From contig NZ_FUGE01000110.1 of assembly GCF_900162825.1 (NCBI RefSeq), positions 1 to 45,465 on the forward strand: a stretch of DNA of 45,465 bases, read 5' to 3'. A program made the position numbers and the translations under genes. Source of the DNA: Psychrobacter piechaudii (GTDB lineage: Bacteria; Pseudomonadota; Gammaproteobacteria; Pseudomonadales; Moraxellaceae). The notes under the pieces are model-generated. The model saw only the letters and a program-made list of their open reading frames with translations, did not search any database and was not told where the DNA came from. Each line of letters opens with the position of its first letter. Position 1 is the first letter of the stretch. Positions 16,412 through 24,754 of the stretch are shown here, one piece after another.

Positions 16412-17638
16412 TTAGAATAAAACACGAACGCGGATGGTCTCTTTGATGTTTCTTAACTGATCCAAGGCTTCTTTTGAGTTACGGTTGTCCACATCCATAA
16501 CCAAATAACCCACATCGCCTTCAGTCATTAAGCTTTGTGCCAAGATGTTAATACCAGCGGTAGCAAATGAGCTGTTAATTTGAGACAGTACGCCTGGTAC
16601 GTTTTGGTGAATGTGTAGTAAGCGGTGTGAGCCTTCTTTAACTGGAATACTAACTTCAGGGAAGTTCACAGAAGTTGTGGTATCACCCGCATCAGAGTAT
16701 TTAACGAACTTCTCTGCCACTTCAAGACCAATATTGGCTTGTGCTTCTTGAGTAGAGCCCCCGATGTGCGGTGTTAAGATAACATTATCAAATTTACGCA
16801 GTGGAGATTCAAACTCTTCTTCTGCTGATTTTGGCTCTTTCGGGAAGACGTCTACTGCAGCCCCTAAGATTTTACCTGACTCTATTGCAGCGGCTAAGTC
16901 ATCAATTTCGACACAAGTACCACGGGCGGCATTAATAAAGTAGCTGCCATCTTTCATAAGATCAAACTGCTCTTTTTTCATCATATAACGCGTACTTGGT
17001 AGGTCTGGTACGTGTAAAGTCACAATATCTGCATTTTGTAATAATTCTTCTAGACTGCCAACTTGTACCGCATTACCTAAAGGTAGCTTGGTCACTGCAT
17101 CATGATAAATGACTTTCATACCTAAGCTTTCAGCAAGTACTGACAATTGTGAGCCAATTGAACCATAACCCACAATACCCATCACTTTACCACGAATTTC
17201 ATGTGAGTTCTTAGCGGATTTGCCCCAACCGCCGCGGTGTACCACAGCATTTTTCTCAGGGATACCACGGTAAAGCATAATCGCTTCTGCCAGTACCAGC
17301 TCAGCCACTGAACGGGTGTTTGAATAAGGGGCATTAAATACAGGAATACCGAACTCACGAGCAGCTTCTAAGTCTACTTGGTTAGTCCCAATACAGAAAC
17401 AACCGATTGCAATAAGTTTTTCTGCCTGCTCAAGAATGTCACGAGTCAACTGAGTACGTGAGCGAATACCGATAAAATGAGCATCTTTAATTTTTTCTGC
17501 TAATTCATCAGGATCTAAAGCATGCGATAGATATTCAATATTGGTGTAACCCGCATCATTTAAAACTTTCAGTGAGTTTTCGTGTAAACCCTCTAGCAGT
17601 AAAAAACGTATTTTATCTTTCTCAAGCGATAATGCCAT
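16412..17638 (-). CDS. serA: D-3-phosphoglycerate dehydrogenase
   Basis: First enzyme of L-serine synthesis: it oxidises 3-phosphoglycerate to 3-phosphohydroxypyruvate and, in characterised homologues, can reduce 2-oxoglutarate to D-2-hydroxyglutarate. The 408-residue length matches the E. coli type (410). Visible are IGIRSRTQLT, the Rossmann motif GIVGYGSIGSQ, the catalytic Arg in NAARGTCVEI, the acid in AAVDVFPKEP, the catalytic His in LTPHIGGSTQEAQ, and a C-terminal ACT domain (from about residue 338, HRLLHIHQNVPGVLSQIN) that binds serine as feedback inhibitor in E. coli. It is divergent from the D-2-hydroxyglutarate dehydrogenase-type gene. Confidence 0.97.
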   Translation of the reverse strand: MALSLEKDKIRFLLLEGLHENSLKVLNDAGYTNIEYLSHALDPDELAEKIKDAHFIGIRSRTQLTRDILEQAEKLIAIGCFCIGTNQVDLEAAREFGIPVFNAPYSNTRSVAELVLAEAIMLYRGIPEKNAVVHRGGWGKSAKNSHEIRGKVMGIVGYGSIGSQLSVLAESLGMKVIYHDAVTKLPLGNAVQVGSLEELLQNADIVTLHVPDLPSTRYMMKKEQFDLMKDGSYFINAARGTCVEIDDLAAAIESGKILGAAVDVFPKEPKSAEEEFESPLRKFDNVILTPHIGGSTQEAQANIGLEVAEKFVKYSDAGDTTTSVNFPEVSIPVKEGSHRLLHIHQNVPGVLSQINSSFATAGINILAQSLMTEGDVGYLVMDVDNRNSKEALDQLRNIKETIRVRVLF

Positions 17639-17999
17639 GTCTTTGCCCTTATTTTGATGGGTTATTAATTTTAATGGGTTATTAACAACTAACCTTATCT
17701 GGTATCACTTTGCCATAAAAAGCCAAAAAGTGAAAAATATGACGTTGAGTGAGCCACTATTTTTGTGACCGCCCTAAAACTAAAGTCGCTCGTCTCGAAC
17801 TGCGACTTACATCCTCTATTAGCACTATGTCATAATATAACTATCTTATAACATATTTTATTATTTTGGCAGACTAAATTATGAATAAAGCCCTGTCAAA
17901 TGCGACTATAATGGTAAACTTTCAGTTATGCGGTTTGTCGCAACTGGCTTTTGTTTGTTTGTAACTTGTTTTGTATCATAAACTTTTGTAGAGACCAAT
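17639..17999. promoter_or_regulatory. Divergent promoter region between serA and the FAD-linked oxidase gene
   Basis: A 361-base AT-rich spacer with no gene. A TATAAT box on the plus strand (17907-17912) lies about 88 bases before the oxidase start, without a clear -35. AT-rich repeats around 17832-17870 (CATAATATAACTATCTTATAAC) may hold the serA promoter. Joint regulation of the two genes from here is plausible but not shown. Confidence 0.4.
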
Positions 18000-19514
18000 A
18001 TGACTGCACCCAATGTTTTAAATAATGCTTCCGCTGCTCATGAGCTGGCACACAGTTCAGATCAATCCTTAGTTGATGCTCCAGAGCTTTCAAAACAACA
18101 AATAACTGACCCTGCAGCATTAACCGCTCTACTCACCAGCCTAACTACTAGCCACGGCTTTGACAACAGCCAAATTAAAACCGATGCTGAGAGCCTAGAG
18201 CATTGGGGTAAAGACTGGACCAAACATTTTGCCCCTGCCCCTTGTGCCATTGTTTTTCCCAAATCCACTGAACAAGTGCAAGCGGTAATAAAGCTTGCGA
18301 ATGAGCACAACATTGTTGTCACTCCGAGCGGTGGCCGTACCGGTCTGTCTGCTGGTGCTGTGGCCAGTAATGGTGAGATTGTCATTAGCCTAGATAAAAT
18401 GAATAAGATTGGTGAATTCTACCCAGCCGATAGAATGGTTGAGATTGAAGCCGGTGTCATCACTGAGCAATTACAGCAGTTTGCTGAAGACAAAGGCTTA
18501 TATTACCCAGTCGACTTTGCTTCAGCCGGCTCTAGTCAAATAGGCGGTAATATCGGTACCAATGCCGGCGGTATTAAAGTGATTCGTTATGGCATGACTC
18601 GTAACTGGGTATTAGGTCTGACTGTGGTTACTGGTAAAGGCGATATTTTAGAGCTGAACCGCGGTATGATTAAAAACGCCACCGGTTATGACTTACGTCA
18701 TTTGTTTATCGGCGCTGAAGGTACTTTAGGTATCGTTACCAAAGCACAGATCAAGCTTGAGCGAGCGCCGCAAGATTTAACAGTGATGGTATTTGGCATG
18801 GATGAGTTTGAGCACGTGATGAACGTGTTGTCCGCTTTCCAATCACAACTAGATTTAACCGCCTTTGAATTCTTTGATGAAGTGGCAATTGATAAATTAA
18901 TGGCCACCGGTCATGTTCAACAGCCATTTGAGGCGCGTACCAAATACTATGCCCTGCTAGAATTTGAAGCCCCCTACGAGCCGATTATGGAAAAAGCGAT
19001 GGCCATGTTTGAGCAGTGTATGGAGAACGGCTGGATTGTGGATGGGGTGATGAGTCAAAGCCTATCGCAAGCGGCGGAGCTGTGGAAATTGCGTGAGTAT
19101 ATCTCAGAGACCATCTCTGTATTCACTCCCTACAAAAACGATGTGTCAGTTCTAATTAGCTATGTGCCTGAGTTTATTAAAGACATTGAGGCCGTGGTAA
19201 ACGCCAATTATCCTGACTTTGAGATTTGTTGGTTTGGTCATATTGGCGATGGCAACTTGCATCTAAACATCTTAAAGCCGGAGAACCTATCTAAAGATGA
19301 GTTCTTCGAGAAGTGCCAAAGCGTGAATGATTTAGTGTTCCAAACTGTGCAAAAATACGGCGGCTCGGTATCAGCAGAACACGGCGTGGGCATGACCAAA
19401 AAGCCTTATCTAAGCTATAGCCGCAGTGAAACTGAGATTGAGTATTTAAAAGAATTGAAGAAGGTATTTGATCCAAAAGGTATTATGAACCGTGGGAAGA
19501 TTTTTGATGTTTAA
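18000..19514 (+). CDS. FAD-binding oxidase, probable D-2-hydroxyglutarate dehydrogenase
   Basis: A 504-residue flavoprotein of the VAO/GlcD family. The FAD-binding segment TPSGGRTGLSAGAV lies at about 108-121, followed by IGGNIGTNAGGIKVIRYGMTRNWVLGL, NATGYDLRHLFIGAEGTLGIVTKAQIKL, the C-terminal metal/substrate motif WFGHIGDGNLHLNIL, and EHGVGMTKKPYL with FDPKGIMNRGKIF at the end. The family includes D-lactate, glycolate and D-2-hydroxyglutarate dehydrogenases. Divergent pairing with serA favours the last, since known SerA/D2HGDH pairs couple serine synthesis to oxidation of D-2-hydroxyglutarate; this is inference from context. The first 35 residues are a poorly conserved-looking extension. 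The ribosome binding site is weak, so a later start is possible. Confidence 0.85.
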   Translation: MTAPNVLNNASAAHELAHSSDQSLVDAPELSKQQITDPAALTALLTSLTTSHGFDNSQIKTDAESLEHWGKDWTKHFAPAPCAIVFPKSTEQVQAVIKLANEHNIVVTPSGGRTGLSAGAVASNGEIVISLDKMNKIGEFYPADRMVEIEAGVITEQLQQFAEDKGLYYPVDFASAGSSQIGGNIGTNAGGIKVIRYGMTRNWVLGLTVVTGKGDILELNRGMIKNATGYDLRHLFIGAEGTLGIVTKAQIKLERAPQDLTVMVFGMDEFEHVMNVLSAFQSQLDLTAFEFFDEVAIDKLMATGHVQQPFEARTKYYALLEFEAPYEPIMEKAMAMFEQCMENGWIVDGVMSQSLSQAAELWKLREYISETISVFTPYKNDVSVLISYVPEFIKDIEAVVNANYPDFEICWFGHIGDGNLHLNILKPENLSKDEFFEKCQSVNDLVFQTVQKYGGSVSAEHGVGMTKKPYLSYSRSETEIEYLKELKKVFDPKGIMNRGKIFDV

Positions 19515-19591
19515 GTCAGCTTTATAGCATCAAGCTAATGCTGTTTAAGCTGTCTTTCTTTTTAACTCCTTTTTTAAATCATGATGTTTCT

Positions 19592-19624
19592 TAAAAAATT
19601 GCCCTTTATTTAATTAAAGGGCAA
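19592..19624 (-). terminator. Terminator of the BLUF gene overlapping its stop codon
   Basis: Perfect 10-bp arms TTGCCCTTTA (19599-19608) and TAAAGGGCAA (19615-19624) flank a 6-base loop that contains part of the stop codon (19610-19612). On the minus strand the stem is followed by a T run. Translation to the end of the gene would cover the hairpin. Confidence 0.75.
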
Positions 19625-20251
19625 TCGAAACAATAGCACTATGGCGACAAGGGTCAAAATAGCCAACACACTTTGAACCAAGATAAAGGCCTGATGCGGT
19701 CCTACCACATGCTGAATCATGTTTCCCAAGGCATTGAGGCTAATGCCCGACTCCTGAACATGCGGTGGTGTTTGAATTTTTTGAATGGCGTGTAGGAACT
19801 CTTCTGTTTCCTCCTTATTCCATTGACTGGGTTTAAAAGGAAGAAACCTAGACAAAGTATCGGCCTGTTTTTTGGTCTCAGGAGACCATAGCCAACGCTC
19901 TAAAAACATCAAGCGCATACCCCAATTGCTGAACTCTCGCTGCTCAATAGGTTGCACTATCAGTATTTTTGCTTCTTTGTGCCGGGTATCATCAAAAATC
20001 TCTTGCAGCAAAGGCAGCAACACCTTTTTTTGTCCTTCCAAGCACTGCAAAAACTGACCATTTCCGTAGCAAAGTGTCCCTGTAATCCCATGTTGTTGAT
20101 TATATCGACGAGCATCTTGCTCTACAGTCTGGAAAATAGCGGGCTTAAAACGGCTTTTGAAAGTCAGGCTACTAGCATAGACCAAACGAACCAAAGCGTT
20201 ATCTTCTATTTTGCTTAACGCCGTGGCTGTACTGTGTTCGTTGAGAGGCAT
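19610..20251 (-). CDS. BLUF-domain blue-light photoreceptor with C-terminal membrane anchor
   Basis: A 213-residue protein with an FAD-binding BLUF domain at about 20-115. The photochemically important residues are present: Tyr25 in RLVYASS, Asn51 in ARRYNQQHGITG, Gln69 in GQFLQCLEG, and Trp110/Met112 in FSNWGMRL. DDTRHKEAKIL is another family block. A linker follows (about 120-180, with FLPFKPSQWNKEETEEFLHAIQ), then a hydrophobic stretch (about 186-210, AFILVQSVLAILTLVAIVLL), a likely single transmembrane anchor at the very C-terminus. There is no EAL, GGDEF or other output domain, so signalling would go through a partner. The first 18 residues are variable. It has its own promoter-like site and terminator. 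No obvious partner gene is adjacent. Confidence 0.88.
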   Translation of the reverse strand: MPLNEHSTATALSKIEDNALVRLVYASSLTFKSRFKPAIFQTVEQDARRYNQQHGITGTLCYGNGQFLQCLEGQKKVLLPLLQEIFDDTRHKEAKILIVQPIEQREFSNWGMRLMFLERWLWSPETKKQADTLSRFLPFKPSQWNKEETEEFLHAIQKIQTPPHVQESGISLNALGNMIQHVVGPHQAFILVQSVLAILTLVAIVLLFRLPFN

Positions 20252-20297
20252 AATTCAGTCCTTAGTATGCATCACAGTTTGTTATCCAAAGCAGAAT

Positions 20298-20326
20298 TAA
20301 ATAGGGCATACATAATTTAATGTCAA
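20298..20326 (-). promoter_or_regulatory. Sigma-70 type promoter of the BLUF gene
   Basis: On the minus strand a perfect TTGACA (20326-20321) is followed after 17 bases by TATTTA (20303-20298), a moderate -10. The predicted transcript starts about 40 bases before the BLUF start codon. Confidence 0.5.
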
Positions 20327-20822
20327 TAATACAATAAATTACGTTTTTTATATACTTATTAACATATAAATTAAATATTTGTTGTTTCAACTGTTTTTAA
20401 GCCTAGCTATACCTGCTATAAATTTTAATTTTTATATAGACCAGATAGATTGTCTGTCGGGACTAACTCAATTTGTAGTCTGAAAGCCATCAAGCGGATT
20501 AACGCAGGTTCACAACAATAATATATAGGTTACAATTCTTTAGTTTTCATCTACTTCCTGACCCTTATAATATGTTTTTTTATAATAATTTACTGCACAG
20601 TACCCTGTTGTTAGTAACCACTGCTCAGTATTGGCTGTTATTAATGAGCACTTAAGCAGCGGCCTCTTTTGTCTTGGCTAGCTGTAAATTATTTAGATTC
20701 ACTTATTTATTTACTAATCATTTACTTATTGATGACACTAGCTAAGTTGATCACGCTATAGCCTCTTTATATTTATAAAAGCTTTAAATCCAAACTTTTC
20801 TATCCTCGCGACGAGTAATCCT
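20327..20822. other. Long AT-rich spacer between the BLUF gene and the GNAT-nitrilase gene
   Basis: About 500 bases without a convincing reading frame. A TATAAT box on the plus strand (20566-20571) with a TTTTC-type upstream stretch could start transcription of the GNAT-nitrilase gene, which would give a leader of roughly 240 bases. No terminator or RNA gene was recognised. Confidence 0.35.
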
Positions 20823-22460
20823 ATGACCCAAAAAACTGAAGACTTTCACTTAAAAATAGCTGAAATTAAGAAAAAAGATTATCCTCAACTGAAAACTTTG
20901 ATGGACCGCGTTTACGTTAACTTAGGCGGTGCCTGGTCAAAAAATACCATCCATACCTTGATTGACTCTTTCCCTGAAGGACAAATCGCTTTATTTGACC
21001 ATGATAAATTAATCGGTATGGTGTTAACCATGCGTGTTAATTATCAAAAATTCTCTAACCCGCATACTTATGATGACCTACTGGGGCAACGTGAGATTAT
21101 TAAAGATGATCCCGAAGGCGATGCTCTATATGGTATTGATGCTCTAATTGATCCAGACTATCGTGGTTATCGCTTAGGGCGCCGTCTTTATGATGCTCGC
21201 AAAGAATTGTGCCGTCAGATGAACTTCAGAGCTATTTTGGCAGGGGGTCGTATTCCCAAATACCACAGTTACCAAGACATGACTCCAGGTGAGTATATTG
21301 ATGCTGTTGAAAACCGTGAGATATACGACCCCACTCTATCTTTCCAACTGTCTAATGGCTTCATCGTTAAACGCATATTGACTGGCTATCTCCCTGATGA
21401 TCAGCAGTCTAAAGGTTTTGCGACTTTATTAGAGTGGGCCAACATCTATTATGAGCCTCAGGATTATAAGCCCAATACTCGTAAAACCGATGTGCGCATT
21501 GGTGGCATTCAGTGGCAGATGCGTGAGGTGGAGTCTCCTGAAGAGTTATTACAACAAGTTGAGTTCTTCGTAGACATTATGGCCGACTATAATGCTGACT
21601 TTGCTTGTCTACCAGAATTCTTCAATGCGCCACTTATGGGGCTGTGTGAGTCAACCGATCAAAACATTGCGATTCGTTTTTTAGCCGACTACACCGAGTG
21701 GTTCAAAAATGAGATTTCAAATTTAGCCGTCAGTTATAACGTTAACGTCATCACCGGCTCTATGCCATTGTTTGATGAAAACGAAGAAGTGCTTTATAAC
21801 GTCAGCTACTTATGTCGCCGTGATGGTACCGTTGAAGAACAACGCAAAATCCATATTACCCCACATGAGCGTAGTGCTTGGGTTATTGAGGGTGGCAACA
21901 AGGTACAAGTATTCGATACGGATGCTGGGCGCATTGGCATTTTGATTTGTTATGATGTAGAGTTCCCAGAGCTCGCTCGTTTATTGGCCCTAGAAGACAT
22001 GGATATCTTGTTCGTTCCTTTCTGGACAGATACCAAAAACGGCTATTTACGCGTTCGCCACTGTGCCCAAGCTCGTGCTATTGAAAACGAATGCTATGTT
22101 ATGATCTGCGGCTCTGTGGGTAACTTACCTCAAGTTGAAAGCTTAGATATTCAATATGCTCAGTCTTCGGTATTTTCTCCGTCTGACTTTGCTTTCCCAC
22201 ACGACGCAATCATGGCGGAAACCACCCCGAATACGGAGATGGTATTCTTCTCAGATTTAGACTTAGATAAGCTTATCCATGTGCGTAACGAAGGATCGGT
22301 CAATAACTTAAAAGACCGCCGTGAAGACTTATTTACCCTTAAATGGAAAAAGAAAGCTAAGAAATCTGTGGAACACAGCTCACCAGAAGAGTTAAAACAA
22401 AACTCTCATAGCGTCACAGAAGGGGTGCCTCTGCACGATAGAGCGACCAAACCCTTTTAA
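20823..22460 (+). CDS. Fused GNAT N-acetyltransferase and carbon-nitrogen hydrolase
   Basis: A 545-residue two-domain protein. Residues about 8-200 form a GNAT-like acyltransferase domain; the acetyl-CoA-binding region is around LIDPDYRGYRLGRRLYDARKEL. Residues about 225-500 form a nitrilase-superfamily domain with the full catalytic triad Glu265 (CLPEFF), Lys342 (EEQRKIHITPHE) and Cys376 (ILICYDVEFPE). Similar fusions are known in other bacteria, and I infer an amide-forming or amide-cleaving role; the substrate is unknown. The C-terminal tail after 505 is polar and basic (KWKKKAKK) and not part of either domain. The thioredoxin-like gene follows after 66 bases on the same strand, so co-transcription is possible. 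Confidence 0.9.
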   Translation: MTQKTEDFHLKIAEIKKKDYPQLKTLMDRVYVNLGGAWSKNTIHTLIDSFPEGQIALFDHDKLIGMVLTMRVNYQKFSNPHTYDDLLGQREIIKDDPEGDALYGIDALIDPDYRGYRLGRRLYDARKELCRQMNFRAILAGGRIPKYHSYQDMTPGEYIDAVENREIYDPTLSFQLSNGFIVKRILTGYLPDDQQSKGFATLLEWANIYYEPQDYKPNTRKTDVRIGGIQWQMREVESPEELLQQVEFFVDIMADYNADFACLPEFFNAPLMGLCESTDQNIAIRFLADYTEWFKNEISNLAVSYNVNVITGSMPLFDENEEVLYNVSYLCRRDGTVEEQRKIHITPHERSAWVIEGGNKVQVFDTDAGRIGILICYDVEFPELARLLALEDMDILFVPFWTDTKNGYLRVRHCAQARAIENECYVMICGSVGNLPQVESLDIQYAQSSVFSPSDFAFPHDAIMAETTPNTEMVFFSDLDLDKLIHVRNEGSVNNLKDRREDLFTLKWKKKAKKSVEHSSPEELKQNSHSVTEGVPLHDRATKPF

Positions 22461-22526
22461 GTAAAAGCTTGATATAGAATTTCTCTGGCTTTTGAACCCA
22501 TTTATTTATTAAAGATATGAATAACT

Positions 22527-23078
22527 ATGATACAGGATCAAAAGTCAGTAGATGGCTTACAACTTGAAAAACCAAAGTCAAAACTGCTCTCTTGGGGCTG
22601 GTCTGCTCTTAAGTTCTTGGCGCTCTTTGCGGTTATCTACACTGCGATTAACTGGTGGCGACAACCGGTCATGCCAGCCGATCCTCAGCTGCAATTGACA
22701 GACTACCAAGGACAAAGCGTTGATATCGAAGCTCTGAGCCACGAGTCGCCGGTGTTGGTTTATTTTTGGGGAACTTGGTGCCCTATCTGTAGCACCACCT
22801 CTCCAAAAATAAATTCATTGGCGCAATCAGGCAACTACCCTGTGGTAAGCATTGCTGTTCAGTCTGGCAGTAATAAGGATATTGAGCAGTATATGACTGA
22901 GCACAACTACTCATTCACCACCATTAATGATGAGTCTGGCAAGATATTTAGTGACTGGGAGGGGCAAGTTACTCCCTCTTATGTGGTTCTTAAAGATGGC
23001 GAGATGAAGCAAGGCTTAACCGGTATTCAACCTGAGTGGTCACTTAAGTTAAGACTATGGCTATCTTCTTTATTTTAA
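22527..23078 (+). CDS. Membrane-anchored thioredoxin-fold disulfide oxidoreductase (TlpA/ScsD-like)
   Basis: A 183-residue protein with one N-terminal transmembrane segment (about 25-43, ALKFLALFAVIYTAINWW), so the rest probably faces the periplasm. The thioredoxin fold carries the CxxC site WGTWCPICS with Cys85 and Cys88, and the cis-proline region VTPSYVVLKDGE lies near 150-162. The CPIC dipeptide and the single anchor resemble ScsD and TlpA/DsbE-type proteins, which reduce or isomerise periplasmic disulfides or serve cytochrome c maturation. No ccm or scs genes are next to it, so the partner is unknown. The start at 22527 lacks a strong Shine-Dalgarno. Confidence 0.87.
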   Translation: MIQDQKSVDGLQLEKPKSKLLSWGWSALKFLALFAVIYTAINWWRQPVMPADPQLQLTDYQGQSVDIEALSHESPVLVYFWGTWCPICSTTSPKINSLAQSGNYPVVSIAVQSGSNKDIEQYMTEHNYSFTTINDESGKIFSDWEGQVTPSYVVLKDGEMKQGLTGIQPEWSLKLRLWLSSLF

Positions 23079-23136
23079 TCTCTTGATTCTAAACACTTAC
23101 CTATCAATTTCTATTGATATACATTTTGGGTTGGTA

Positions 23137-23168
23137 ACAGCTACTGACTATAATAGCTGTCATTTTTT
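23137..23168 (+). terminator. Terminator after the thioredoxin-like gene
   Basis: ACAGCTA (23137-23143) and TAGCTGT (23154-23160) form a 7-bp stem followed by CATTTTTTC. It overlaps the 3' end of the convergent oxygenase gene. Confidence 0.55.
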
Positions 23169-24442
23169 CGCAGCCACCAGTTCATATTATTTTGTCGTTT
23201 CGCTCTAAAATCTTCAAGCTTGATAGCCGCCTTGCTATTATGACGCCTTAAAGTATCTAACCCAAACAATATAGGCACACTGACCAATACCACGTGACGT
23301 AGCCGAGACTTAGGCAACCCCAGCCCATCGCTAATATCATCACCGACAAGCGTGCGGGTCACACTGGCATTGACCAGCTCTACAAACCTGCCCTTTCTAT
23401 TGTCCTCACCCATAATTTGTGACGGTAATCTATGCAGTGCATCTGCCAAGGGTTTACCTACTTCAAAGTCTAAATGCTGCGTCGCCAAATAAGTATAGAG
23501 CCACGCCCAGCAATCCGTCTCATTCTGTGGCAGACGCTTCAAATCAATACCCATCCACCAACTGGCTAAGTGCCATAAATGTAGGATACCTTTGGCCTCC
23601 TCTGCGCTAATTCTTGCGCCTAATATTCTTAGTCCACGCATGATAAGCAGCGAAAACTGTAGATGCGTGGCCACCATGTCGGTCTGATTGATAGGTGTGC
23701 CCCAATAGTCGCTATCCCAGCCTTCCTCAATAAGCTTTTGACGCACTATGGCATGTATTTGACGTACGTTGATGCTCTGACGCCACCCTTCACTACCGAT
23801 GGCCAACACTGTTGGGGCATCATTAAGTCCAGGGTGTTCTGAAACTGCCAAAATATATGAGTAAGTGCGCATCAGTCTAGGCAATGCCTCATGAACCAAA
23901 GCACCGGTCTGTATTAATGGCAATGATAAAGCAGGAATACTGTATCCTGCCATTAAAGCCACATTCCTTAATAGCCAAATCAGCATTAAGGGGTAACGGC
24001 GATAGGCTATGGCACCAATTTCAGCCAAGTCCACATCAAACCACTCTGGATGAGTAGAAAATTGGCTAATCAGCTGCTGAAAATCAGGGTTATCGGTTAA
24101 GTCTTTTTTTAAGCTTAAGTTTATCTCTAAATCTAAATTAGGGTTTGATTCAATATTTAAAGGATTATTAGACTGAGCATCTAATTGACTCGATGCAGTG
24201 CTTGAGGGTTTTTGAAGAATGTAAGCTTGCAATGGTTTGGCAAATTTTCGATTATTCGCCAGTAGTCTATCGACAACCGGATCACCGATGTCATAGCCTT
24301 CTGCCATTTCTTCAAGCAATGCTGAAGATACTGTAAAATCCTTTGGTAATAAGAATTTGCGAATTCGCTTTAATACCTGTAACTCAGCATGCTGAGTTAT
24401 CTGTGTGGTACGACCATGCTTTCGAATCATTGAGTTACTCAT
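23141..24442 (-). CDS. MpaB/rubber-oxygenase family (DUF2236) protein
   Basis: A 433-residue protein that matches the oxygenase MpaB family, which includes latex-clearing protein and fungal MpaB and binds b-type heme. The visible family signature is the VRQIHAIVRQKL helix (about 220-235), followed by NQTDMVATHLQFS and a third helix, HLWHLASWWMGID; the histidines in these helices are candidate heme or substrate ligands. An acidic, variable insert lies at about 80-120. No signal peptide is evident. Physiological substrates of the bacterial members are mostly unknown, so I give no reaction. The gene is convergent with the thioredoxin-like gene and divergent from the permease gene. Confidence 0.78.
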   Translation of the reverse strand: MSNSMIRKHGRTTQITQHAELQVLKRIRKFLLPKDFTVSSALLEEMAEGYDIGDPVVDRLLANNRKFAKPLQAYILQKPSSTASSQLDAQSNNPLNIESNPNLDLEINLSLKKDLTDNPDFQQLISQFSTHPEWFDVDLAEIGAIAYRRYPLMLIWLLRNVALMAGYSIPALSLPLIQTGALVHEALPRLMRTYSYILAVSEHPGLNDAPTVLAIGSEGWRQSINVRQIHAIVRQKLIEEGWDSDYWGTPINQTDMVATHLQFSLLIMRGLRILGARISAEEAKGILHLWHLASWWMGIDLKRLPQNETDCWAWLYTYLATQHLDFEVGKPLADALHRLPSQIMGEDNRKGRFVELVNASVTRTLVGDDISDGLGLPKSRLRHVVLVSVPILFGLDTLRRHNSKAAIKLEDFRAKRQNNMNWWLRKNDSYYSQ

Positions 24443-24754
24443 GTTAGATTTATCCTACTGAATATAAAGATGATAACAGGGGATAAAAAATATGCATTTA
24501 AATATGGTTTTAAATATTAGTATAGCCTGACTTAACTATTATTGAGTTAATATTACTTATTCTATACAAGTTGCTTAAGATTCATCTTTATCAACACTTC
24601 CATTATTTCATTGTTTATTTTAAATTGTCATCGCAACACTCTACTTATAACCTATTAAATTCGTCTATAATACATTTCCTTACAATACTACTGTCAACTT
24701 CTCCTCTATTAGCGTCATTAATACATCAATATAACCCCACACTAAGGACTACCT
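24443..24754. promoter_or_regulatory. Divergent spacer between the oxygenase and permease genes
   Basis: A 312-base, very AT-rich spacer with no convincing gene. A TATAAT box on the plus strand (24666-24671) lies about 85 bases before the permease start and may be its -10; the -35 is weak. Confidence 0.35.
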
